A stretch of 64,000 nt of DNA from Euglena gracilis (GCA_039621445.1 CP154954.1:32016012-32080011), one strand, 5' to 3'. Positions 12,590 to 24,360 are shown, counted from the stretch's first letter. Made by a program: numbers and translations. Notes: a model not told the origin generated them from the sequence alone.

Positions 12590-12715
12590 CCAGATCCAAC
12601 AAAAAATCAAACTGCTCCATAATCCTCCACAATAATAAACATACAGAAAACAAACAAACAAATAAATACATGAATGAATAAATAAAGAAAGAAAGAAATA
12701 AGAATACATTCATAA
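12590..12715 (+). repeat. AAAT/AAAC-rich simple repeat
   Basis: Runs of AACA, AATA, GAATAA and AAAG units from 12640 to 12710. No gene. Confidence 0.8.
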
Positions 12716-12719
12716 AGCA

Positions 12720-13940
12720 GGAGAAAACCTGAGAAAATTGATTCCTATTTGGGCAACTTGGTCCATTCTACATTCATCCTTTGTACATTCTTGTAACAAA
12801 ATTCTGGCGCAAAGTGCCGAAAGAAAAAATTGCCTTTTTTGTGGGCCGGTCGATCTCTTCTCATCAAACCTGGTCTCGGCAGGCTGAATTTGGCCACCCT
12901 GATGGATCTTGGAATGCCTCTCGGGCGGGGGGAGAGGTCGGCCACGCCATTAAATTCAGCTTTGGTCCCAGACACATTTGATCCAATGCAAAATCACAGT
13001 AGATGGTCCTTAAACTGTTAGTTAAAATCTTTTCATCACCCTTTGCTGTTTGGACAGTTTGCTCATCCAAAAATTTCTGAAGGGCAAATAATTGGTGGTA
13101 AAATGACGAAGATTCTTGATAAATCATACAAATACAAACTGCCAAAAAATGAAATTTTTGAGTCAAATTTGTTTCATAGCACAAAAGAAAAAATAGTGCC
13201 CTCCCAAAAAAGGTGGAAAACAGGTGCTACTGGCTGGACCCCCCCTGGGGGCAGGGTCCCCTCCGTTTCAATAAACCCCTGATTGTCAGCGTCACAAAGG
13301 ATAAAAAATTCTCTATGAACAAAAATGGATTTTTTGGTCATTTTTGGGGATACACAGATTATTCACAAAAAAATGGTTATGCACGTGTGATGCACAAAAC
13401 ATTTTTTGGTAATACAGAGGTGATACACAAGTCAGGTCACAATTTTTTTGATTGTACACGTGATACAATTTTTTTGATGATACACACCAAGTGAACATCA
13501 AACGACTGCTCCCCCCGGGGAGATGGCAAAAATGTGTGAATTTTTGGCTGTGCCGGGGGGGACTGCACCCCAGACCCCTTTCCGCCACCCTGCTAACCCT
13601 CACCCACCCTTCCCATTTTTTGAGAACATTTCATTTTTCGACGGCTTTACCCTGAAAAATGGCCCCCCCAAGCCCAATGAACAATGAGGTGACAATCTAG
13701 ATGGTCCGAACACCCGCTGTTCATTGGGCAAGGGCGTTCATTGGGCATGGGGCGGAGGAAAATACGAAAAATTTGCCCAGGGGGGGGGGAAGGGGGGACT
13801 TCCACCCCGCCCCATTCCCCCCCCCAAATAACAGTCAAAAGGACATTTCCGGACTTTTTTTGTGCAAAGGATTCTTCTGCTTTTTTTGACCCCACAAATG
13901 ACCCCAATATAGAAAGCACATTTCACAGCGATCCTGATAA
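12720..13940. other. Unassigned sequence with short repeats
   Basis: Includes a GGCGCAAAGTGCC hairpin module near 12804, a G-run block at 13238-13262, TGATACACA-type units at 13340-13495, and CCATTGGGC/TTCATTGGGCA pairs at 13670-13750. No coding region could be supported. Confidence 0.5.
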
Positions 13941-13954
13941 TGCAAAAGTAACTT

Positions 13955-14065
13955 AGACGGCCGTGAATGCACTTTTCTTGTTGAGTCAAAAAATCAGGCA
14001 GGTTTAGTGAAAATTCACATCCGCGCATTCTGGAAGCGGAGTGCGCAGGCGCACATTCTGAATGG
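13955..14065 (+). repeat. Dispersed repeat (GAATGCACTTTTCTTGTTG family)
   Basis: The blocks GAATGCACTTTTCTTGTTG, GTGAAAAT, CATTCTGGAAGC and GTGCGCA recur in the same order at 24371-24456. A distant relation to 53655-54120 (TTGGTCACAAAATTATG, GGCCGG, CCCTGGGACCCTG) runs through the 24.4 kb copy. Confidence 0.65.
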
Positions 14066-15615
14066 TTGCGTGCCTCTTACAGACTGGGGGTAAACACCAC
14101 AAAAATGAGCTGTTTGCATTTAACACGACCACAAGGACCACACCCTCATATTCTACTTCAACTATATATCATGCTGTTTACAACTCCTTCGCGATGACTG
14201 TGGTACAGTGCATGGCTGGACACACACTTGGCACACTCTACACGACACTTGGAACACGGGCGACGCAGGCAAACCTGGACCTGGGTGTGCCACCTTGTGT
14301 TCATTGATGTGCGCTGATGGCTTCCAGAGGCTGGGAGTGGTGAACTCGGGATCGGCATGGGAAGGAACTCCTTGCAGCCATAGAGACACAGCCCTCCCGA
14401 GGTCAAAACAATAGGGTTGTCATGGAGTGTCAAAGCCGAAGAACGCGCACCTGTGCATTTTTTGGAAACCCCAAAAGAATGCGCAGGAGCACATTTTTCT
14501 GGAATGGACACAGGCTGTGGGAAGGGAGAATGTGCACATGCGCATTGATGTTGAAGGACACACTGAGTATGTCCTGTTGTTTGCCTGCCCTGAACCCGAG
14601 TTGTGCACTGTTATGATGTGGTTTTGGGCTTGCAGAACATGGGTGTGTGAGGGGGAGATGAATCACCCCACATCCACCTGTGCAATGACACGCCTCTGAA
14701 ATCGCTAACAAAAAGGCCAGCAGTGCACCATGGATGTTGCCCTGCCACAATGCTGTGCTAGCACCGGGTTCAAGAGTGCAAGACACGCCGTGGTGCCTAT
14801 GAGAAGGCACGTGCGTGCTTACCTACCCCCCCCCCGGGAAACTGTCACCTGACAGGTTGGCCAATACCGGGGACCCTGACAACTTCCTATACTGACAGGT
14901 TGGCCGGTACCAGGGACCCTGACAGGTTCCCGGGCAAGACCCTGACAGTTTCCCGGGTAGGGCATTTCAAGGGAAAGTCAACGAAAAATGACCCTGACAG
15001 GTTGGCCGGTACCGGGGACCCTGACAACTTCCTATACTGACAGGTTGGCCGGTACCGGGGACCCTGACAGTTTCCCGGGCGGGACCCTGACAGGTTCTCG
15101 GGCATGACAGTTTCCCGGGGGGGGGGGTAGGTAAGGGGCGACGCAGGAAGGGAATGCGCATGTGCGCATTCACCCCGATGTGCCATGTTTGATTGCAGCC
15201 ATTGCGGATGGGGTGTGGAGAAAATGTGTGCATATGTGCTTTCCTTGGTCTTCACAGCGGCCAGGTGTTGTATGGTTCTCAGTGCTGCAGCTTGAACTCT
15301 GAGTACAAGATAAAAAAGGGATCTATGTGGTGGGTGACGTTTGTTGTGGCCTTGCCAACAAGGCCACAGGTGGTCGTCCTCTGCCGTGTTTCGCTCCAGG
15401 GCTGCCTCGTCCTCGGACACCATTCGATCCTCGCAGGGAGGTCTACACTTCAGCCATGTGGTTTCAAACCCAGGCCAGGCGGGGGAGGTGGCGTGGAGGT
15501 TGGCCGGCCCACCTGGGAGTGCAACTATTCGGCAATGTATCTGTGGTTTAAAGCAAGACACAACACACTTTTTGTGCATATGCGCATTCACCGGCTTTTC
15601 ACTCATTCCGTGAAA
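14040..15615. repeat. TGCGCA palindrome cluster, type 3
   Basis: Short dyads such as GTGCGCAGGCGCAC (14040), GTGCACATGCGCATTGATG (14532), GAATGCGCATGTGCGCATTC (15151) and GTGCATATGCGCATTCACC (15575) are scattered here. They resemble the clusters at 31.6-36.3 and 54.4-56.2 kb but have a different flank (GAAT...ATTC). Confidence 0.6.
14822..15131. mobile_element. Foldback element flanked by TA (CCTACCCC...GGGGTAGG)
   Basis: The ends CCTACCCCCCCCCCGGGAAA and its reverse complement near 15112-15131 are nearly perfect, and TA abuts both sides (14820-14821 and 15132-15133). The interior repeats GACAGGTTGGCCGGTACC, GGGACCCTGACA and GACAGTTTCCCGGG several times in both orientations, making a dense multi-hairpin. 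Confidence 0.8.
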
Positions 15616-15950
15616 GACTGCTGACCGCAGTTGGGAATTAGGGTACCCATCACTGAGGTATTTCCTCGGGCACTGAAATTCCTTTCTCATCCATTTTCCA
15701 TGGTGCGACACGGTGTATCGACACGGTCGATACACAGAAAAGGCAGACTGGAAAAAATCCTGGGTTCATCGGCAAGCTTTTTTTTTGTGATGTGCATGTG
15801 CCTGACCTATGGTCTCAAAGGCCTGGATAAATTTTGGGGCAAAGACTGACCCACCTCCCACATCCCACCCCCCACATCCGCCCGCCCACCAAGGCTAGTG
15901 GGGGGCCAATTTTTGTAAAAACAGTTGCGCAAATGCAGTTCAGAAGATAA
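15615..15950. other. Unassigned sequence
   Basis: Includes TCGACACGGTCGA-type short palindromes near 15717 and a C-rich stretch at 15850-15890. No gene. Confidence 0.5.
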
Positions 15951-15954
15951 TTGC

Positions 15955-16080
15955 ATCACCATGACCACTGCCATCACCATCATAACCCTCATCGCCATCA
16001 CCATCATCATGGCCATCATCATCGTTGTCGTCGTCGTCGTTTCCGACGTCACCATCATCATCGTGTCGTCATCATCATGC
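15955..16080 (+). repeat. CAT/CAC microsatellite
   Basis: About 125 bp of CCATCAC, CATCAT and TCGTCG trinucleotide units. The His-rich and Met-rich frames here are artefacts of it. Confidence 0.9.
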
Positions 16081-16084
16081 AAGC

Positions 16085-16885
16085 ATTTGTAGTTTCTTTT
16101 TCGATTTTTATTGAAGAAGGCAGTGGGATGGTCGGCATAAGCACGCATCCTTCAGCAAAAAAAAACAGGCGGTTGGTATGGACAAGCAATCTCCCTTCTT
16201 TTCTCTCATATATAAATAGCCAGACCGGCTGGGTGGGCCACTGCAAAGAACAGGAGGGCACCGTAGCGGCTGGGGCTGAGCCACAAAGCGCCCCCACAGT
16301 TTTGAGTTGGGCGACAGGGGAGCCTTCAGACTCCGTACACCCAAATCCAAATAACAAACTCCAAATAACCTCTTTCACCAAAGGTCCCAAAGACCATCCA
16401 AACAAAACGGAGGTTTATGGGCCCTATGTCTGGCGATCACTGCTGTCAGTGCGGTCCAGCAGGGACGGAACAGCGCCACAGCCATAAAGCTCCACATGGG
16501 GTAGGCAGGGGAGACATACACCCGGACAGGAAGCCAGGCACGCCGTGTGCCTGGCGAGGGGACCGGCTCGGACTATGGCCCTCTTCCAAAAGGGAAAAAA
16601 AAAGATGAAGGGGAGAGAGGTGTGGCAGGACCTGGGGGAGTCCACTGCTTTGGGAGGGGACACAGGCAGGGAAGTGGCGGGGTAATCACTCGCCACCCGT
16701 TGGAAAGATCAGTCTCCCATTCTGAGAAGCCAATCAAAAAATCAAAGTCGAAAATCAGGCACTTCCGGTCGCTCGCCCCGTCCCCCATGGGGCATTGGTT
16801 TCTCAAGCTATTCGGACCAAAAGACCGAAATTAAGGGACTTCGACCATTTCTTCGAAAAAATGTACGGTCTGTAGCGCAGGCCGG
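16085..16885. other. Unassigned GC-mixed sequence
   Basis: A frame from 15951 to 16487 on the plus strand stays open, but its first third is the CAT microsatellite and the remainder has no motif I recognise. I do not call a gene. Confidence 0.45.
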
Positions 16886-17000
16886 GGGCAAGCACCTATA
16901 ATGAAGCCCAACATTTTGCCCATTTTAGGCCATTTAAAAGCCACTTTAGCATTTTAACCAAGAGGTGGTTCTGAAAATCATAATTCTAGGTCGTTTTTGT
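16886..17000 (+). mobile_element. Possible left end of a CAAGCACC-family element
   Basis: CAAGCACCTATAATG at 16888 follows a G run, as in the complete members of this family, and leads into TTTTGCCCATTTTAGGCC-type T-tract units. No matching right end was found nearby, so this is likely a truncated copy. Confidence 0.4.
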
Positions 17001-19460
17001 CCCAAAAAAAAAACTGCATCATAACCTGTGCAATTCATCGCTTCCAATTACAGGAGACGAAAATTACGGGAAAAATAATTGGAAAACGTTGACCTTGAAA
17101 ACATATGTAGGAAACTCAAAAATTGATGGGAACTCAAAAAATGGTCAAAATGGACTTCTGGTGGTCTTTTCTTATGATTGATTTGAAAATAGACCTCAGA
17201 AATTTGACTACCCCTGAGGGTATCTCCCTCAAAGGGTGTGGGAAAGGTACACTGGACAAAAGTACAGGAAAACAAATATATGGAAAAATCTGGGTGGCTT
17301 CCCATAATTTTTGTCTCCCGTAATTTTTGTCCGGATTGCATTCAGTAAAAGCACTATGAACAGCGAATCAAAAACACAAGAAGCTCAACAAATCTTCATT
17401 CATACCATACAGGAATTCTATTGTCGTTTACTGCAGGAAAGAATTCCATTGGAAAAAATGTCAATCTTAAAATGTAGCTCCAGGTGCCTGGGCTTTAGGT
17501 TCTTGCTGGAGAAATTTGCTGCCAAGAGCATGGGATCCCCAACATACCAAAAACACAGTCATTTGCCATTTGCGCCATTCAAGCAGTTTGACACTACTTA
17601 ACATCTTCAGGAGGTCAAAAAAGTTTTTTTTTGTGCTTTCCCTCCATTTTGAACAATCTTCAACTTCACCTACAGGTTTGGATAGGATCTGATGAGTGGA
17701 CTGATATCTGGGCAATCTTTCATTGGTTTTTTCCCCCTGCACACGATCATGAACATTGGCTTTCGAAAAAAGGAAATCTATGAAAATTCACGGAAAATCA
17801 CGGATAATCACAGATATATTTTCAGCCAGGACGGAAATAAAAAAGGAATCCTGTGGCAAGCCCAAAAAGAGGATGTCAATCTAAGCTGTCTTCAAAAAGT
17901 CACAGGTTTAGTGCCAAATTTTGAGTAAATTTGGAAACATAAATGGTCGTGGGCGTCATCCATTTCTTGCTCCCATCACTTGAGAACCGATTTTTGAACT
18001 TTGCGCACACTTTCTCATGGATTGTTTTTAATTTCAAAGGCAGTCCTCTTTTAGGAGGCCAAAATCCGCAGTCGACCCAAAAAAAAACATCAAATAACTC
18101 CCCCAAAATTTCAGGAAATTTGGCTTCCCAAGTGGGGGGTAAATTGATCGGGGTGGCACGGTACAGAAAATTGTGGAAATTGTGGGAAAATTGCAGTTAC
18201 CAATTCCCCGCCTGAAAATTTAATACCCCCAGCCAATACATTGGCCTGGGCAATCCAACATTTGGACAAGCCTTTGGGGACGCCTTAGGACACCATATTG
18301 GCTGCAACGTCCCAATTAAGGGGACAAACTCGATTGAAAAAATGGGTGTATTTTACCTGAAAGCCCAGATGGAAAACTTTGTGAGGGGTAGTGACTGCAA
18401 AAATCAGGGGGGTTAGGAAAAGAGGGGCCACAACCATTAACCCGATGCACGAGGGGGAAGGTTTGCATTGCTGCAGGACATTAACAATGCAAATTGGGAT
18501 GCGCGTGCCAATCCGGCCAGGAAATTAATCCTCAGGGTCGACAAACGAACCTCTTTGATAGATCCGTCCCCATCAAAACAATATTTATAACAATAGGAAT
18601 CAATTCCACCCGAAACAGACAATCTTCACACAATTGCGAGAAAGAAAAATGAGACGAAACGACCCAAAACTTCCATCCAATTTCATTTGTCCGCACCAAA
18701 CCTTTCCAAGAACTTTTGGAGGAACAACCATCCGGGGGGGGGGGGGTTAAATTTAGAAACATTGCGCTTCCTGGGTCCGAAATTGAGCATGCGGTGGATG
18801 CGAAAACTGCGGAAGAAAGACAAGACATTTCAGCACGTCCAGGTGTCAAATTATGTGCATTGCGTAGCAAGAAGCCCCTCCGATGTATGTCGGATAAAGC
18901 ACCCCTCACGTAAGAACTCTTTGGGTGTTTTCGGACCAACCCCTCACATATGGCACGTTTGGGGGATTTCAGAAAAGCGAATGAAAACTGCCCTGAAAAG
19001 CAAGGGGAAAATTTCAGCCAAGCCGAGGAAATATCATACTTTCTTCAACGTCACTTTTGTCGTATTTTGCAAAACATCTTGTAAAATGCCAGGTAAATTT
19101 TTTGCATATACAAAAGACATTTACAACAGGGAACAGAAAGCTGAAAACAAGGTACTCCCAGGGACAATTTTCGGCAGCTGCAATAGCAGCTGAAGGTGTC
19201 TTATATGGGGGGGAAGGACGTTATGGATGGCAGAGGTCCTCTGTCTTAAGTGCAACTGGATGGGTTTTTGTCGACAATTTTGGGTGCCTGCTGTTGTCTT
19301 TGTGCTTATTATTTTAGGCAGCAGCTAACTACCGGCCCCCAGGGGAGGCTATTCGTTAGTCGGGGGGCGGGGGTCCACTTCCTCAAACATGTGCAGATGG
19401 GGCTTTGATGGCATGCTTTGATGTTTTCTGTTACAGTAGGTCAAAACTACTCGCACAGGG
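17000..19460. other. AT-rich unassigned region
   Basis: Moderately AT-rich with no long reading frame, no tandem repeat and no clear terminal inverted repeats. The frame at 18532-18939 (minus) and that at 18687-19193 (plus) overlap in opposite directions and neither shows a familiar domain. Confidence 0.5.
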
Positions 19461-19469
19461 TCATAACTA

Positions 19470-19869
19470 AACCCCCCCTCCCACTTATAAAACCCCCGGG
19501 GTTCAATGGATCCGGTTTGGTTGGTCGGCCGAAGGGGGGGGGTTATAAGTGGGGAGGGGGGCTTATAAGTCCCGGAATTGTTGGTGAAAATCCGACCCCC
19601 GAAAATGACCCCGAAACCCCCCCCAAATTGGCAAACATTCGTCAAATGTGGACAAAAATGGCATTTTAAAAGAGGTCGGTCTCAAAAAAACTGCCAAAAA
19701 TCAACTTTTGGTGGTTTGCGGCCGAAAAACCTGTCCCCGGCGGCTTTCGTTTTTCTTCCCCGGGGGGGGGGTTATAAGTCCCGGTTTGGTTGGTCGGCCC
19801 GGGGGGGGGGGGTTATAAGTAGGGGGGGGGTTTATAAGTGGGGGGGGGTTAATAAGTGGGAGGGGGGTT
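19470..19869. mobile_element. Inverted-repeat element flanked by TA (GTTATAAGTGG family)
   Basis: Left end AACCCCCCCTCCCACTTATAA and right end TTAATAAGTGGGAGGGGGGTT are inverted repeats, and TA abuts each end (19468-19469 and 19870-19871). GGGGTTATAAGT units recur internally and a GGTTTGGTTGGTCGGCC block occurs twice. The core (about 19575-19745) is homologous to the reverse strand of 32545-32720. Fragments with the same termini lie near 33450-33510 and 36305-36350. Confidence 0.8.
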
Positions 19870-19879
19870 TACTCGTACA

Positions 19880-20084
19880 CCCTCCCCAAGGAAAAATGTG
19901 AAGGATCCACTGCAGTTCCGCACGACGTGCATGTTGCCATGTTGCCTGTCCCATTTGGTGGCATGGTAATATAAAATGTGCTCCGCAGAGCATTTCTGCA
20001 CAATGCTACCCAAGCGAACCAGCCCTGAGCATGATGCTCAGCGGGCCCGGATTTGGGCTTCCTTTTGTGGTAGCTCCAGCTATG
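19880..20084. other. Sequence 5' of the transposase relic
   Basis: May include upstream parts of the Tc1/mariner element. I could not identify its terminal repeat. Confidence 0.4.
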
Positions 20085-20652
20085 GGGACGTCGCCTCGGC
20101 CACAGCACCGTGCAGTCCATTGTCAAGCAGATTCGAGATTCGGGACAAATCGCTGCATGGACTGGTGCTGGGCGTCCCCCTGTGGCATCAGAGGTGTGCT
20201 TTCCCATCTTTTTGACGGGTGGATCAACGTTTTTATGCATGCTCGGGTACAAAACGCGCTGTTCCGCCTCGCCAACAAACATCCCTTCTCGGGGGCGACC
20301 CAGCTGGCTTTACATGCCGTCATGCTGGGAGCATTGACCAACCGACCCCCTGGAACTGTGATATAGGTGTACAAATGCTTCTAGGGCTTGTCTGTGTTGT
20401 TGTATATATTTGCTGATACCAGCGCGCCCTTCAAAATCAACGGTGCAGCGCATGTTGCGTCGGCTGGGGTGCCGCATCGTTCGGGTCGTGCAAAAGCCAC
20501 TGCTGTCCTTGACGAACAAGCGCAAGAGACTGGAGTACGCCAGGAAGCATCAGGTGTTCGACTGGTCGAAGATCATTTTGTCGGACGGAAAGATTGTCCG
20601 GGTGAGGCCTGGGGAGCAAGTGAGGTATGTTACTGCATCCTTGCTCGTCTAG
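20085..20652 (+). pseudogene. Tc1/mariner-type transposase relic
   Basis: Tc1/mariner transposases bind terminal repeats through two helix-turn-helix motifs and cut DNA with a DDE/D nuclease, inserting at TA. Three pieces in order match the N-terminal half. At 20088-20215 a frame with STVQSIVKQIRDSG and GAGRPP matches the first HTH and the GRPR-like hook. At 20220-20345 a different frame reads through residues typical of the linker. At 20422-20640 a frame contains STVQRMLRRLG, KPLLSLTNKRKRLEYA and DWSKIILSDGK, matching the second HTH and the first catalytic Asp region (usually SDE). The frame then ends and the other two catalytic acids are missing. Between pieces two and three, GTGTAC...ACCAG (about 20367-20421) has the form of a 55-base intron, and GGTATG...TACAG at about 20624-20712 could be another. 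Frame changes could equally be decay. The family call is from motifs only. Confidence 0.7.
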
Positions 20653-20659
20653 ATCGCTT

Positions 20660-21070
20660 TTTCACCATTTTAGACGGTAACTGTGCCTGGCATTGGTTCT
20701 TTTCTGGTACAGGTGCTAGAAACTCATTCGGGAGTCGAAATACATCGCAAAATACACCGTCCCTGTGCATTTTTAGGCGGAGAATTAGGGGTATGATTGT
20801 CACTAAGAAACGTACTAGTATTGGGTTTACACATACACTTGAATTAGCCTAATTTTAGGCCCTGAAACAAGCCAAACTTTCTAATCATACCCATTTCCCT
20901 AATTATCACCATAATAATAATCCTAACACTAACCCAAACACTGCCCCTATCCTAAATCCTATATGGAGATTTCCAAACTACGAATTTGTTCGGGACAGCG
21001 CGAAAAACTGGAGAACTTTTCTCTTTATGAACGCAGGGGGTCTGATCGCACCTGTTTAACTACTGGGGTA
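20660..21070. other. Unassigned sequence after the transposase relic
   Basis: A short stretch at 20910-20960 reads CCTAACACTAACCC and CCTATCCTAAATCC, faintly like degenerate telomeric units, but too irregular to call. No gene. Confidence 0.4.
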
Positions 21071-21074
21071 TGTA

Positions 21075-21251
21075 CCTCCCCCCCTTGTCGTTGACACGCC
21101 AATGTTCCAGGAGAGTTCCGTTGACACTGGGGGTGTGTCAACGACACGCCATGCCAATGTCATGTGATTCAATATGTAGTGTTCCAAAAAAGTGTCGTTG
21201 ACATGGGGGTTTTGTCAACGACACGCCGTGTCAACGACAAGGGGGGGGAGG
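21075..21251. mobile_element. Foldback element flanked by TA (TTGTCGTTGACACG family)
   Basis: The left end CCTCCCCCCCTTGTCGTTG continues into ACACG and is matched exactly by the reverse complement at the right end (21226-21251), apart from one extra G in the run. TA abuts both ends (21073-21074 and 21252-21253). ATGT also occurs on both sides, so the duplication may be longer. Internal GTTGACAC units are inverted again. The long ATGT microsatellite begins at the right border. Confidence 0.85.
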
Positions 21252-21659
21252 TATGTATGAATGTATGTACGTACGTATGTATGTATGTATGTATGTATGA
21301 GTGTGTATGTGTGTATGTGTGTATGTATGTGTGTGTGTATGTATGTATGTATGTATGTATGTATGTATGTATGTATGTATGTATGTATGTATGTATGTAT
21401 GTATGCATGCATGTATGCACGTGTATGTATGTATACATGTATGCATGTATGCATGTATGTATGTATGTATGTATGTATGTATGTATGTATGTATGTATGT
21501 ATGTATGTATGTATGTATGTATGGATGTATGTATGTATGTATGTATGTATGTATGTATGTATGTATGTATGTATGTATGTATGTATGCATGCATGTATGT
21601 ATGTATGTATGTATGTATGTATGTATGTATGTATGTATGTATGTATGTATGTATGTATG
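21252..21659 (+). repeat. ATGT tetranucleotide microsatellite
   Basis: Roughly 100 units of ATGT with a few variants (ACGT, GTGT, ATGC, ATGG), starting exactly at the right end of the foldback element. Open frames of Tyr-Val-Cys-Met or His-Thr-Tyr-Ile repeats on both strands are artefacts. Confidence 0.97.
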
Positions 21660-22108
21660 GTGCCCGTGAGGGCCATTGGCACTGAAGACCTAAAAAAAGG
21701 GCTCAAACGGAAAGGTCAATGCTGCTTGAGGTTGTGGGGCAGCCCCCAGGCCATGTGAAGGCTCCCTGTTAATACCAGGGACAACCGCACCTGAAGGGTT
21801 GGTGTTGGGTCACGGCCCTAGGAAACCAAGCAATCTTCCTTGACAAAAGCCATTTCCGGGCACCTGGCACCTTCGGTCGGCGCCGCTGGGTGTTCTGTGG
21901 CACTACCCACTTCAAAACCGACGAAAATGCCCTCCTGCCCCCCCCACCCCCCGCCTGCCAGAGTACCTACTACTACCTACCGACCTACCTACCTACCTAC
22001 CTACCTACTACTAGTACCTACTCCCGATCTTCAGCTATGTCAGCCTCCCCAGAAATAACTGCTTTTTTTTGCACCCTTTCCCGGTAAACCTGTCACCCAG
22101 CCCCCTCC
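21660..22108. other. Unassigned sequence with a CTAC run
   Basis: Includes a CTAC/CCTA simple repeat at about 21968-22020. No gene recognised. Confidence 0.6.
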
Positions 22109-22116
22109 CCCCCAAC

Positions 22117-22349
22117 CAAGCACCTTCGGTCACCCACCCCTTTGGGCCCCGCATCGCCCTGCATCGCCCAGCAGTATGGGCCAAATATGGACCCCACTTC
22201 AGCCATCCAAAATCCCTGCATCCAAAAAATACAAAAAAAATCCCCGCATCGCCCTGCATCGCCCTGCATCGCCCTGCATCAGAACCCCACCTTTCGCCTC
22301 CAAAATTCCCGCATCGCCCTGCATCGCCCTGCATCGCCGAAGGTGCTTG
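22117..22349. mobile_element. CAAGCACC-family element with GCATCGCCCT arrays
   Basis: Ends are CAAGCACCTTCGG (22117) and CCGAAGGTGCTTG (22337-22349), perfect inverted repeats. The 8-mer CCCCCAAC flanks both sides (22109-22116 and 22350-22357), read as a target-site duplication. Inside are three blocks of the 10-mer GCATCGCCCT (near 22150, 22245 and 22311), all in the same orientation. An 8-bp duplication with CA...TG ends fits the hAT superfamily; that class is inference. There is no coding capacity. Confidence 0.85.
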
Positions 22350-22369
22350 CCCCCAACCTGCCCCCCCCC

Positions 22370-23595
22370 CCCCGAGGAGGGTAGCTGTGCTTTTTTTCGG
22401 GGGAGGGGGATGGCGTCTTCACGAAGTGCGAAATGCCAAATAAATCTGTCTCTGAAGGGTTGGGGAGGGAAAAGAAAATTTGGCGCAGTCTGCGCCACCC
22501 AAGCCAGACCCCGGACTGCAGCTGCAGCTGCTTTCGGCCCCCGGGCATGGCCCCGGGGGGTCGGGTGGGCCGCGGGGGGAGGAGGGGGGAGACCCGGTGG
22601 GTGCGGGGCAGAGGCCGGGGTTCCGCGGCCCAGGGCTTGGGGGAGTGGGCCACGATGGGCAGACGGGCCACACTGGGAAATGGGCCCTGCTGCCCGCCGG
22701 GCAAGCCGAGGGGCCAGAATAGCACTGTGTGTGTGCCCAATTCATTAAGCTTTACAGTATTTCCTTCTGGGCACGTTGGGCTTAAGGACGTTAAGCTTGG
22801 GGTAAGCCCAGGACATGATGAATGCTCCAAATTTCAAAATCCTGCCACAAATCTCACGTTTTCAAACCACAGCATGCATTACTTTACGTACCCTCTGTTT
22901 GATGTGTACGTGGTTTGATTTCATCTGCAATCTGTTAAGCAATCTTTTAGGCAATGAGCGCAATTTCAAACTGATGTCTCGTTTTGCACCTCATTTGCCT
23001 TCACTGAAATGCAGCAAATTGCAGCAGGGGGTGTAGTTTATTTGGGCATACGATATCAGGCCGCTTTATCAGGGTGCCCTAAGCTGTAGCCCCACCCAGC
23101 AGCCCACCCACCCAGCAGCCCCCACACCCATCCACACAGACCTGTGCAATTGCAGCACAGACCATGAAGGCAAACAGTGGGTGGGACGTGAGCACGTTCT
23201 CGCCCTGGGGGGTCCGCGGGGGCCCCCGAACACGGAACGTGAGGATGGCGTTTGGGCGGCGCCGCGGCAGGGGGCTGGCGCAGGCTGCCGTAGGGCCCGT
23301 CAGGTCCTCGTCGTCAGACAGCGTGCGGAAACTGACGGGGGCAGACCCGGGGGCTCAGAACTTAACCGGGCAACCAGAGGGCCAGTTACTGAGGAAATCT
23401 GAGAGGCCTGAGGATGGCACAGTGCACGAACACAATGAACAAGCCCAAACCCAGGCACGCACGCAAACATCCGGACACACAAACAGCTACACAGACACAC
23501 AATATCCACAACACCACGCCACGACACATCACGCGACATCGCAATGCCACAACACGCTGGAGGCAAAACAGCCAGACACAGGATACATTTGTTTC
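22370..23595. other. Unassigned region with GC-rich patches
   Basis: GC-rich at 22500-22720 and 23205-23390, with several overlapping open frames in both directions, none with a recognisable domain. Also CACCCAGCAGCC units at 23094-23125 and CACA-rich sequence at 23450-23580. These patches could be remnants of coding sequence or of GC-rich repeats. Confidence 0.4.
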
Positions 23596-23600
23596 AATTA

Positions 23601-23726
23601 CCCCCCCCCCCCTTGTCGTACGACCAGGTTCCTGCGACCAGGGGGGTGGTCGTAATACCCCATAACCTGCAACCTGCGACCGCGCGGTGGTCGTAAATGA
23701 GGGGTGGTCGTACAACAAGGGGGGGG
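23601..23726. mobile_element. Foldback element flanked by TA, compact copy
   Basis: C-run then TTGTCGTACGACC at the left and GGTCGTACAACAA then G-run at the right, with TA at 23599-23600 and 23727-23728. The interior repeats GGGGTGGTCGTAA and AACCTGCGACC, the same modules as the larger copy at 9462-9705. Confidence 0.8.
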
Positions 23727-23729
23727 TAA

Positions 23730-24355
23730 GGAAAGAGGCCTGACCCCGTTGACTACTCGGCCCTTGCAACCTGATTGGGGGAGTGCTCCTCCTCCTCCTG
23801 CTCCAGCAGGTCGAACGAGGCGGTTGCGGCGGCGTGGGGCTTCACCGTTGGCTGCCCGGTCCCGCCCCCCTGCCGGTCATGGGCAGGGGTCGATGCCAGG
23901 GCAGGTGGAGAGGGGTGGGTCGAACCCCCCTCCGGTCCAGGAGGGAGGCGTGAGGGGAGACACCCCATCTAAACACCGTATGGTGCCCCCGCAACCCCTG
24001 GCAAGCCTGCCCCACCCACCGCTCGACTTGCTCCAACCAGTCACGTCGGTTTGGGTTGGCAGAGAGCAGGCTGGACTCTGCCCTCAGGGCAGCGGCGGCG
24101 GCGGCGGCCCGAGACGGCGGGGCCTCCGCGCGGGGCACGACGGTGGCGCAGGAGGAGGCGCAGCCCATGGCAGACAACCCTGGGGGTGGGGGGTGAGGGG
24201 GTCCAAGCAAATCGACGTCGCTGCCACCATGGTTGACCAACGACCATAAACATCCATCGCTATCCGGTGTTTCTGTGGTGAAAAGCCCAGAGGAGCCATC
24301 TTGTTGATGGCTCTTCATCAGTAGGTGCCCTCGCTTCACAACAAACTAAATTAGT
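23730..24355. other. Unassigned sequence with element fragment
   Basis: A fragment at 23930-23990 (GGTCGAACCCCCC, GACACCCCATCTAAACACCGTATGG) matches the interior of the CAGGGTT elements at 8903 and 35030. The rest is GC-rich with no recognisable product. Confidence 0.45.
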
Positions 24356-24360
24356 TCCTT

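Noticed and set aside
20910-20965. Interstitial telomere-like CCTAACACTAACCC
   Set aside because: Too short and irregular; no regular unit can be defined.
21164-21758. Long open frames on both strands (up to 173 codons)
   Set aside because: They are translations of the ATGT microsatellite (Met-Tyr-Val-Cys or His-Thr-Tyr-Ile repeats).
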